Shown: in pieces, positions 8,676-15,940 of the stretch
How the letters are laid out: each line of letters starts with the position of its first letter
Numbering within the stretch: position 1 is the stretch's first letter
DNA from: Methylococcales bacterium OPU3_GD_OMZ
GTDB lineage: Bacteria; Pseudomonadota; Gammaproteobacteria; Methylococcales; Methylomonadaceae
Length of the DNA: 39,673 nucleotides
Direction of reading: 5' to 3'
Assembly (NCBI GenBank): GCA_001901525.1
Contig: MPSY01000005.1
Span: 1-39,673, forward strand
Notes under the pieces: generated by a model
The model's input: only the letters and a program-made list of their open reading frames with translations
What the model was told of the DNA's origin: nothing
Database searches by the model: none
Program-made: the position numbers and the translations under genes

Positions 8676-11330
8676 CTAAACCGTTATGGGGCTTAATTTT
8701 TCTGGGTCTAAATTATATTTCTTCATGACATCGTCTACTCTTGACATGTCTATTTTTCCATCCAGCGCCAGCGCACGAATAGCGGTCAGAACAATATAAT
8801 AGCGGTCTACTTCAAAGAAATGGCGCAGATTTTCCCGGGTATCGCTACGACCAAATCCATCCGTACCTAATGCATAATAAGGACCAGGAACATAGGGCCC
8901 AATTTGTTCGGAAACCATTTTTACATAATCAGATGCAGCAACCGTAGGGACACGATTTTTGCTTAAACACCGCTCTAAATGGGATTGTCTTGGTTCCTTA
9001 TCGGGGTTGATCAAGTTCCATCTTTCAACTTCCTCTGCGTTTCGACGAAGTTCGCTAAAACTGGTGACATTCCAGATACCCGGTTCTATGCCCCAATCTT
9101 TTATTAATAGTTCTGCTGCCGCAACAACTTCCCCTATAATAGGTCCGCTTCCAAACAATCGTATGATTGGTTTTTCTGTGGATCGAGTTTTATACAATCC
9201 TTTGATAATATGATCGCCAATACCGTCCGGCATGGATGGGTGCGCATAATTTTCATTCTCAAGAGTGAGGTAATAAATCACATCTTTATTATCCTGGCAC
9301 ATTTCTTTCATGCCATGGTGGATAACTGTTGCAATCTCGTAGGCATACGCCAAGTCATATGCTTTTATGTTGGGTGTTGCGGCGGCAGCAAGATGACTAT
9401 GTCCATCCTGGTGCTGGAGTCCCTCACCGTTCAGTGTGGTTCTTCCGGCCGTCCCGCCTAGTAAAAAGCCGCGGGCCCGCATATCGCCGGCAGCCCAGAT
9501 AAAATCCCAGATGCGCTGAAAGCCAAACATGGAATAATAAATATAGAAGGGAATCATTTTGATGCCATGTGTACTGTAACTTACTCCGGCAGCGATAAAG
9601 GATGAAACAGCACCAGCTTCATTTATTCCCTCTTCCAATATCTGGCCATTTTTTACTTCTTTATAATACAGGAACTGGTCTGAGTCCACAGGATCGTAGA
9701 GCTGTCCTTTGTGAGCATAAATCCCCAGCTGTCGAAAAAGTGGATCCATTCCGAAAGTACGTGCTTCATCCGGAATGATGGGCACTATATGTTTACCAAG
9801 GGATTTATCTTTTGTTAATAATGTTAAAAGGCGTACGTAGGCCATTGTCGTAGAAATTTTTCTTTCATCAGTTCCATCTAATAATTCCTGAAAAATTGAA
9901 ATTTCCGGGATATCCAATGTGGTGGATCTATTTGTACGAATCGGCATCGAACCACCTAATGCATTTCGTTTTTCTTTTAAATATTTGTATTCCGCGCTAC
10001 CCTTATCAAAACGATAAAAAGGAGCTTTCGTAGCTTTATCGTCGGAAAAAGGAACATTAAACCTGTCTCTAAAATACAGGAGCTCACTTTGGTTCAATTT
10101 TTTCTGATTGTGGGTGATATTCCGACCTTCGCCCGCTTCACCTAGGCCATATCCTTTAATGGTGCGAGCCAGTATCACAGTTGGTTTTCCCTTAAAATTT
10201 ATCGCTTCATTGTAAGCCGCATAAATTTTCATAGGGTCATGGCCCCCTAATCTCATTTTCGCCAATTTCTCATCAGAAATATGTTCAACCCGTTTTAAAA
10301 GTTCGGGATATTTCCCATAAAAATGTTCCCGGATATACGCACCGCCTTCAACGACATATTTCAAAAGATCGCCATCGACAACTTCTTCAAATCGCTTTAA
10401 AAGTAAACCATCATGGTCGTTTTCCCAAAGTTCGTCCCAATCAGAACCCCAAATCACTTTGATCACATTCCATCCCGCGCCCCGAAAGGCACCTTCCAGT
10501 TCCTGAATTACTTTTGAATTCCCGCGGACAGGGCCATCTAATCTCTGTAAATTACAATTCACGATGAAAACAAGATTGTCTAAGTTTTCCCGAGATGCCA
10601 ATGTAAGCGCACCCAGTGATTCGGGTTCATCCATTTCTCCATCTCCAAGGTAGGCGAATACTTTCCGGCCAGTATCATCCATAAAATGACGATCAATCAT
10701 GTAGCGCATGAATCTAGCTTGATAGATGGCCATGATTGGTCCAAGCCCCATGGATACCGTGGCGAACTGCCAAAATTCCGGCATAAGATATGGGTGAGGA
10801 TAGGACGATAAACCTCCATTATTTGATAATTCACGTCGAAAATTATGTAGGTGATCATTATTGAATCTACCTTCCAAATACGCTCGCGCATATATCCCTG
10901 GGGATGCGTGACCCTGGAAAAAAACTAGATCTTGTCCGTCCGGGTGATCTGCTCCCTTGAAAAAATGATTAAAAGCCACCTCATAAAGCGTTGCGGCGGA
11001 TGCATAAGTTGAAATATGGCCTCCAATTCCAGGTGTTTCTGTATTGGCTTTTGTCACCATAGCCATGGCGTTCCAGCGAACAATAGATTTTATTTTTCTT
11101 TCAATTTCGCGATCGCCGGGATACGCCGGCTGTTGGCTTGGTAAAATCGTATTTACAAAAGGAGTCGTCGTATTAAAGGGAAGTCGCGCACCCTTTGATT
11201 GGGCATAATCAATAAGTGTTTCCAAAAGGTGTCGCGTGCGCTCATACCCATGTTCTTCTAGGGCATCTTCTATAGATTCGATCCATTCCTGTGTTTCTTG
11301 TGGATCGGGATCACTGTAGGGATTCATCAT
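8676..11330 (-). CDS. aceE: Pyruvate dehydrogenase E1 component, homodimeric type
   Basis: An 884-residue thiamine diphosphate enzyme that decarboxylates pyruvate and acetylates the lipoyl group of AceF. The size and single-chain form match the γ-proteobacterial AceE class, not the two-chain PdhA/PdhB type. The ThDP/Mg motif starts near residue 228 as GDGEMDEPES and ends in NCNLQRLDG; the N-terminal part holds HISTYASAATLYEVAFNHF, and the C-terminal part the GLQHQDGHSH and ENENYAHPSMP segments of AceE. Two ATGs stand side by side at the start (11325-11330). It heads a run of seven minus-strand genes reaching the left edge with gaps of 1 to 19 bases. A perfect DnaA box lies upstream. Confidence 0.97.
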   Translation of the reverse strand: MMNPYSDPDPQETQEWIESIEDALEEHGYERTRHLLETLIDYAQSKGARLPFNTTTPFVNTILPSQQPAYPGDREIERKIKSIVRWNAMAMVTKANTETPGIGGHISTYASAATLYEVAFNHFFKGADHPDGQDLVFFQGHASPGIYARAYLEGRFNNDHLHNFRRELSNNGGLSSYPHPYLMPEFWQFATVSMGLGPIMAIYQARFMRYMIDRHFMDDTGRKVFAYLGDGEMDEPESLGALTLASRENLDNLVFIVNCNLQRLDGPVRGNSKVIQELEGAFRGAGWNVIKVIWGSDWDELWENDHDGLLLKRFEEVVDGDLLKYVVEGGAYIREHFYGKYPELLKRVEHISDEKLAKMRLGGHDPMKIYAAYNEAINFKGKPTVILARTIKGYGLGEAGEGRNITHNQKKLNQSELLYFRDRFNVPFSDDKATKAPFYRFDKGSAEYKYLKEKRNALGGSMPIRTNRSTTLDIPEISIFQELLDGTDERKISTTMAYVRLLTLLTKDKSLGKHIVPIIPDEARTFGMDPLFRQLGIYAHKGQLYDPVDSDQFLYYKEVKNGQILEEGINEAGAVSSFIAAGVSYSTHGIKMIPFYIYYSMFGFQRIWDFIWAAGDMRARGFLLGGTAGRTTLNGEGLQHQDGHSHLAAAATPNIKAYDLAYAYEIATVIHHGMKEMCQDNKDVIYYLTLENENYAHPSMPDGIGDHIIKGLYKTRSTEKPIIRLFGSGPIIGEVVAAAELLIKDWGIEPGIWNVTSFSELRRNAEEVERWNLINPDKEPRQSHLERCLSKNRVPTVAASDYVKMVSEQIGPYVPGPYYALGTDGFGRSDTRENLRHFFEVDRYYIVLTAIRALALDGKIDMSRVDDVMKKYNLDPEKLSPITV

Positions 11331-11387
11331 AAATAATTTAAAGATAGACAGTTATTTTGAGCCTGAAAGTTACGATAAATAATTTAC

Positions 11388-11396
11388 TTATCCACA
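11388..11396 (+). promoter_or_regulatory. Isolated DnaA box upstream of aceE
   Basis: TTATCCACA is an exact match to the DnaA-box consensus TTATNCACA. It lies in the 85-base gap between the MATE exporter stop and the aceE start, 58 bases upstream of the aceE start codon. Being single, it is not an origin. It could let DnaA affect aceE transcription, or be a chance match. Confidence 0.35.
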
Positions 11397-11415
11397 GAAG
11401 AGCCGACAGACTAAA

Positions 11416-12834
11416 TTATACTTCAATTTCCTTCCAGTCTCCTTTTGAAATCTTCCACACCATGATCCCGGCGAAAAGACCCATGTAAATGGGAAATAGT
11501 AGCCAGGGCGCTTTAAATCCCATGTTTAGTACCACGCCAAAAACGTAACTTCCCAAAACAATAACGCCCCACGTTAAGCACGACTCCACCACAGCAGGAA
11601 AAAGAGTGTTTCCGGCGCCCGAAAGAGCAAACCAAAGCGTGAAGCCGATAGCGTCTAAAAACTGCACAGCTCCAATCATTCTTAAGCCAAAAACACCTAT
11701 TCGAATTATTTCAGGATCGTTTGTAAATAGAAAAAGATAATATTCCGGAATTAAAATAAAACTCATTCCCATGGTTCCCATTATATAAACAGAAATCCGT
11801 ATAGATTCCTTAATGCTTGCTTCTGACTTGTGAATTTTCTTTTCACCCATGTATTTTCCAACCAATGTGGCACAGGCTTGTCCTACTCCCAACGCCGGCA
11901 TAAACGATGCGTGCATAATAGTGAATAATAATTCTGTAGTGGCAAGTTCTATTAGGCCAATCATACCCATGATCTTATAAAAAACAGACCACCCCGCAGC
12001 GATTACCGCCTCTTGAATTCCCTGAGGAAGGGCAAGCTTTAACTGTCGCATCATCATCGTTCTATCTGTGGAAAGATTAAAAACAGAAAAACGGTCTTTT
12101 ATCTGATTGGAAAAAAGAAATGAAAAATAATGCGCCGCCATAAAAGTAGAAGCGATGAGAGTTGCAATGGCGGCTCCTTTCACGCCCATCGCTGGAAAAG
12201 TTGTCCATTGCCAAAGACTAGATAAAAAAGACAGGGATGGTATTTTATCTGCAAAAAATTGCGTCACGCCATCGGAGCCATAAATGAGCCCCGCATTAAG
12301 ATATACATTGATAGCATTACTGGTGACTGTCACACTCATGTGTATTCTAGTTTTTTCCACCCCCGTAAAAAAGCCTTGGAAAACGAAGCTGTATGCTGAA
12401 AATAAAAGACTGATAAAAATAATGGATGTATAATCTGTGGCGAGGCGTGTGGCGGTTATATCTTGAATAAAAAATGGGATGATGTCCTTGGCCAAAAGCC
12501 AGCCTGCTAATGAAATCGGTAGTGCATAGAGCGTAGCCATGAACAATCCGTTGTGTAATGCGGTGCCGCATTCTTTATCGATCTTTTGTCCTAGGCGACG
12601 GGACGCCAATGTCTGAACTCCTGTCCTTATCCCCAATACAAAACTGAGCGCTCCCCAGAAAAGCATTGCTCCCATCCCTGTGGCGGCTAATGCTTCAGCA
12701 CCGAGCCGCCCAACCATGGCTACATCTACCATACTCATAAGTACTCGACTCAAATTGCTTACAATGACGGGTAGCGCTAGGTTAAACACTTCTTTGGAAA
12801 TTTGTTTATCCTGAGGAAAAATGAATCGAAACAT
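11416..12834 (-). CDS. MATE family multidrug/Na+ antiporter-type exporter
   Basis: A 472-residue integral membrane protein with about twelve hydrophobic helices in two similar halves, as in NorM/DinF-type MATE exporters. The N-terminal SNLSRVLMSMVDVAMVGRLG segment is the diagnostic first helix-loop of the family, and LGAEALAATGMGAM follows as usual. It would use a Na+ or H+ gradient to export cationic or lipid-linked compounds; the substrate cannot be read from sequence. The ATG is 2 bases after the stop of the 87-residue gene upstream, so the two are almost certainly co-transcribed. No resistance or biosynthetic genes adjoin it. Confidence 0.93.
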   Translation of the reverse strand: MFRFIFPQDKQISKEVFNLALPVIVSNLSRVLMSMVDVAMVGRLGAEALAATGMGAMLFWGALSFVLGIRTGVQTLASRRLGQKIDKECGTALHNGLFMATLYALPISLAGWLLAKDIIPFFIQDITATRLATDYTSIIFISLLFSAYSFVFQGFFTGVEKTRIHMSVTVTSNAINVYLNAGLIYGSDGVTQFFADKIPSLSFLSSLWQWTTFPAMGVKGAAIATLIASTFMAAHYFSFLFSNQIKDRFSVFNLSTDRTMMMRQLKLALPQGIQEAVIAAGWSVFYKIMGMIGLIELATTELLFTIMHASFMPALGVGQACATLVGKYMGEKKIHKSEASIKESIRISVYIMGTMGMSFILIPEYYLFLFTNDPEIIRIGVFGLRMIGAVQFLDAIGFTLWFALSGAGNTLFPAVVESCLTWGVIVLGSYVFGVVLNMGFKAPWLLFPIYMGLFAGIMVWKISKGDWKEIEV

Positions 12835-12836
12835 GA

Positions 12837-13100
12837 TTATAATTCTCTAAAATAAATATGTTTTTCTAATAGAAGTGCTCGCGTTTTACTACAAACGGGG
12901 GCCGATGTTAAAACTGTAATTATCATGTTCGAATTAACTTGGTGGATGGCTTGTGCTTGTTTTATTATTTTTTGACCGTCTTTCATAATGATGCGACTTT
13001 TACGATCTATGACAATGGAAATATTGTTATTTCCAATTTGTCGTAACCTAGTTCGTGATGAAAGGTTGTATCTTTTGGGGTCAATATTTTTCATATTCAA
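12837..13100 (-). CDS. Small basic protein of unknown function (87 aa)
   Basis: An 87-residue ORF that I do not recognise. It is rich in Arg, Lys, Ile and Asn at the front (KRYNLSSRTRLRQIGNNN) and carries two patterns that look like a compact α/β fold: ISIVIDRKSRIIMKDG (strand-turn-strand) and NMIITVLTSAPVCSKTRALL. There is no signal peptide or membrane segment. I take it as real because it ends 2 bases before the MATE gene, fills the space up to the divergent psuG promoter region, and has a strand-like hydrophobic rhythm rather than random composition. It could be a regulator or partner of the exporter, but nothing in the sequence proves that. Confidence 0.55.
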   Translation of the reverse strand: MNMKNIDPKRYNLSSRTRLRQIGNNNISIVIDRKSRIIMKDGQKIIKQAQAIHQVNSNMIITVLTSAPVCSKTRALLLEKHIYFREL

Positions 13101-13147
13101 TTAAAAATAAGCATAGAAATTAAACTCGAAGCAATGAGTGATTTATA
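13101..13147. promoter_or_regulatory. Divergent intergenic region (87-aa gene/MATE versus psuG)
   Basis: This 47-base AT-rich gap separates the start codons of the minus-strand small gene and plus-strand psuG. Promoters for both units should lie here or extend into the coding starts. No clear -35/-10 pair or operator palindrome can be picked out. Confidence 0.4.
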
Positions 13148-14047
13148 ATGAAAATTCATACTTCTAGAGATGTTCAGTTGGCCCTTAAGGCTGGACACCC
13201 TATTTTGGCATTAGAGTCAACCATTATAGCTCACGGTATGCCTTTCCCGGATAATCTGAAATTTGCACAACGGGGAGAGGCGCTTTGTCGGGAACGGGGA
13301 GTTACCCCTGCGACGGTTGCTATTATTAATGGAGAGATTTATGTAGGGTTGGAAGAAAACCTACTTAAGTTTATAGCCGAGGATGATTCTGTAAGAAAAA
13401 CATCCCGTAGGGAGTTGGGCATAGCAATTGCGGAAAAGTGGCATGGTGCGACCACCGTTTCTTCAACGATGCACATTGCTCACCAAGTGGGAATATCTGT
13501 TTTTGCCACTGGTGGCATTGGTGGTGTGCATCGCGGCGCAGAATATTCCTTTGATGTATCTCAGGATTTATCAGCCTTGGCAGAAATTCCCATGGTTGTT
13601 GTCTCTGCCGGGGCAAAGGCAATTCTGGACCTACCTCAAACAATTGAAATGATGGAAACGTTGGGTATTTCTATTTTGGGCTATAAAACAGGTGAATTTC
13701 CCGCCTTTTATTCAAGGGAATCTGGTATTTTAGGAATTCATTCTGTGGGATCTGACCATGAGATTGCCAACATTTATAAAGCAAATATTTCTTCGGGAAT
13801 TTCCTCTGCTGTTTTGGTGGCGAACCCCGTTCCCGAAAAAAACGAGATCCCAATCCAAGAAATTGAATCAATTATTAACGCTTCTTGCAAAGCGGCAGTA
13901 ACACAAAATATTAAGGGAAAAGACTTAACGCCTTTTTTGCTAAAAGACATCTTGGGTAAAACATCCGGGAGAAGCTTGGAAACAAATCGGGCTTTAGCGA
14001 TTAATAATATTAAACTCGGGATAAGTGTTGCAAAAGAATTGGCCTAA
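13148..14047 (+). CDS. psuG: Pseudouridine-5'-phosphate glycosidase
   Basis: A 299-residue enzyme that splits pseudouridine 5'-phosphate into uracil and ribose 5-phosphate, so it works in salvage of modified nucleosides. The family signatures are clear: LALESTIIAHGMPFPDN near the start, TTVSSTMHIAHQVGI and FATGGIGGVHRGAE in the middle, VVSAGAKAILDLPQT with the probable Schiff-base Lys157, and LVANPVP then GKDLTPFLL near the end. The length is normal for PsuG (about 300). The usual partner, a pseudouridine kinase (PsuK), is not beside it and not fused to it, so the kinase must be elsewhere or the substrate arrives already phosphorylated. It is one of only two plus-strand genes in the window. 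Confidence 0.96.
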   Translation: MKIHTSRDVQLALKAGHPILALESTIIAHGMPFPDNLKFAQRGEALCRERGVTPATVAIINGEIYVGLEENLLKFIAEDDSVRKTSRRELGIAIAEKWHGATTVSSTMHIAHQVGISVFATGGIGGVHRGAEYSFDVSQDLSALAEIPMVVVSAGAKAILDLPQTIEMMETLGISILGYKTGEFPAFYSRESGILGIHSVGSDHEIANIYKANISSGISSAVLVANPVPEKNEIPIQEIESIINASCKAAVTQNIKGKDLTPFLLKDILGKTSGRSLETNRALAINNIKLGISVAKELA

Positions 14048-14214
14048 TCTAAAGATGCGCCTGCGCAGACACCATTAAACCCGGCTTGGCAAAGTACCGC
14101 TGGTCTTGATATAAATATAAAAAATATCTCTTTTGTTAAATTCCATCATTTTATTGAAGGGTTGCGTTTTTGTTTATTTAGTTTTTATAAAATAGAGACT
14201 TAATTTATTTGCCG
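14048..14214 (+). promoter_or_regulatory. Leader of the candidate selenoprotein gene, possible σ70-like promoter
   Basis: The 167 bases between psuG and the next gene hold a short GC palindrome, TGCGC-CT-GCGCA (14056-14067), with no T-run, so it is a poor terminator. A loose promoter can be drawn with TTGCGT (14162-14167), an 18-base spacer, and TATAAA (14186-14191). No strong Shine-Dalgarno sequence precedes the ATG at 14215; the leader there is AT-rich. Confidence 0.3.
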
Positions 14215-15246
14215 ATGAAATACATTATTACATTCCTTTTATTAACCCTGTCCCTACGAGGCCAGTGAGCACTGTGAAGTAATCCATCATTGCCGGTCGG
14301 CAATTCTGATCGAGGCGTGGGCCTTTGGGCTGGACAGATTATGGTTGGCCTTGATAATTCAAACCAATACATAGACTGGTGGCACGAAGCCATCCCTGGA
14401 TCTGGTGAGGGGTTTGACCATGAGGGCACATTAACATCTGTTATTATCAACCCATCTTTAACTATCGGTCTGTCCAATTATTGGAATATAACCATTAACA
14501 AAACCCTTGGCCGGCGAACCATGACGTGGGCAGGGGACACAACAACGATCCATCATCGAAATGAGGGCACAGAAAGTAATTTTATCAATGCGATCGGGGG
14601 ATATCTTGGCGATACAAAACTTATGCTTCGCTACCTTGTTTTCAATGACGGTCAGGGACCTGGGAAGCGTTTGTTTTTAGGTGGTGGATTTATTTTACCA
14701 TCTAAGAACACATTGTCGTCTGATCCCTTTTTTCTGAGTGGTAATGAAAAAACAGACCATCGTCATTTTGCCTTAAGCGATGGGGTTTATAAGGGGTGTG
14801 TCGAAATTCAATTGTTTAAAAAGAAAGTGACAAACCCTGTTTTCGTGGGTGGAACAATTTATGTTGAAAAGGTTCTCTCAGAGAATGACTATGGTTTTAA
14901 GGCATCTGATATATACGATCTTTCTCTCACTGCATTTTCTAAGAAAATTACTGCAATAAACGGATCATTGGGCACCAACGTTGTTGCGCGACATACAACA
15001 ACTGCTTATTGGAATGGATTTGAAACCCCAAATTCTCGAGCAACGGTGGTAACGGTTGGATTTGGTGGATTGTGGAACCTGGATGTGGGTGGTATAAGTT
15101 TAAATATCCAGAAACCCTTTTTTATTGATGGTGTTTTTTCGGGGATTGAGGGTGAACTAGATCAACGAGTAGGTGTATGGCAGGTAAGCATGAGCTATAG
15201 GCGCTTGTTGGACTTTTCTATCCCTTGGCTGGATCCCTTGAAGTAG
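14215..15246 (+). CDS. Candidate selenoprotein: exported β-strand-rich protein with U-x-x-U motif
   Basis: Read from ATG 14215, the frame runs to TAG at 15244-15246 (343 residues) if two in-frame UGA codons, 14266-14268 and 14275-14277, are translated. The first 17 residues (MKYIITFLLLTLSLRGQ) form a signal peptide. Residues 18-21 are then UGA-Ala-Leu-UGA, i.e. U-A-L-U, where a C-x-x-C would be natural. The rest (NPSLPVGNSDRGVGLWAGQ onward) has many alternating polar/hydrophobic strands and Gly/aromatic turns, like an outer-membrane or surface β-barrel. I do not recognise the family. A GGUC-loop hairpin begins 9 bases after the second UGA. Neighbouring genes (gyrA, dciA) end in UGA, so the code is standard. 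Other readings: a TTG start at 14290, which loses the export signal, or a pseudogene. The function, perhaps redox or metal binding at UxxU, is inferred. Confidence 0.6.
14286..14310 (+). ncRNA. Candidate bacterial SECIS hairpin
   Basis: The upper stem pairs TTGCC (14290-14294) with GGCAA (14299-14303), closing a four-base loop GGTC (14295-14298). A lower stem pairs ATCA (14286-14289) with TGAT (14307-14310), leaving bases 14304-14306 bulged. The first loop G is 17 bases after the second UGA and 26 after the first. From memory, bacterial SECIS elements have a G-bearing apical loop some 16-37 bases past the UGA, and the E. coli fdhF element has a GGUC loop about 18 bases past it. Both UGAs fit this rule. 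It was judged by eye, not folded. Confidence 0.55.
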
Positions 15247-15250
15247 GGTT

Positions 15251-15940
15251 TTAAAATATATTTCTCACCCCAAACAAAGCGGTGCCTAATCGTACCATGG
15301 TTGATCCCTCTTCAACGGCAATTTCATAATCGCCGCTCATACCCATAGAGAGTTCAGTCATATTAGATTGATTGACCGCTTGGTTGATTCTTGATTTCAA
15401 AGTCCGTAGTTGTATAAATGAATCTCTAATCTTTTTCTTGTCTGCAGCAAGAGGCCCTACAGTCATAAGGCCTTCTATATTAATGCTGTGTAGATTAAAA
15501 CATTCGGCAATTTCATCTATTTGGTTTGGTGAAAATCCATGTTTTTGAAGTTCGCCGCTCGTATTAATCTCTAAAAGAACGGGAACTGTTCTTTTCCGTT
15601 TTAATGCAGCGTTCGAAATTTTTTTTAGAAGTTTAACTGAGTCTACTGAATCAACCGTGTCAAATAATTCAAGACATTTATTAACTTTATTGGATTGGAG
15701 ATGCCCGATGAAGCGCCGGGAAATATCTGGCATCGTATCAAAGGATTCAAATTTTTTAGATGCCTCCTGTATTCGGTTCTCGCCTATGGATGTTGTTCCT
15801 GCATCATAGCATTCTTGAATCAATGAAAATGGATGGGTTTTTGTAATGGCTATAAGCTGAACGGGGTGACTAAAGCCACCCCGTTTTTGTGCTGATTCAA
15901 TTTTGGATCGAATCGATTTTATCGCGTCTTTGAGACTCAT
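15251..15940 (-). CDS. yggS: YggS/PROSC family PLP-binding homeostasis protein
   Basis: A 229-residue protein of the alanine-racemase-like TIM-barrel family that binds pyridoxal 5'-phosphate and buffers its level, without a known catalytic activity. The PLP lysine is K34 in LIAITKTH. Family motifs include [51 protein letters not shown], and the C-terminal [20 protein letters not shown] phosphate-binding segment. Its ATG overlaps the gyrA stop by four bases (ATGA), so it is translated together with gyrA. It converges on the plus-strand selenoprotein candidate with only four bases between stops, and no hairpin terminator is visible between them. Confidence 0.95.
   Translation of the reverse strand: MSLKDAIKSIRSKIESAQKRGGFSHPVQLIAITKTHPFSLIQECYDAGTTSIGENRIQEASKKFESFDTMPDISRRFIGHLQSNKVNKCLELFDTVDSVDSVKLLKKISNAALKRKRTVPVLLEINTSGELQKHGFSPNQIDEIAECFNLHSINIEGLMTVGPLAADKKKIRDSFIQLRTLKSRINQAVNQSNMTELSMGMSGDYEIAVEEGSTMVRLGTALFGVRNIF

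Noticed and set aside
14056-14067. TGCGC-CT-GCGCA as a psuG terminator
   Set aside because: Five-base stem with a two-base loop and no T-run; too weak to call.
14255-14320. Explaining the two UGAs by frameshift, using the open +1 frame that reads SEHCEVIHHC
   Set aside because: Two compensating indels would be needed within about 20 bases, whereas the signal peptide and body are already in the same frame.
14290-15246. Starting the envelope protein at TTG 14290 as an ordinary gene
   Set aside because: It would drop a clear in-frame signal peptide from a protein that looks exported, and the SECIS-like hairpin and UxxU spacing would go unexplained. Kept as the fallback reading.
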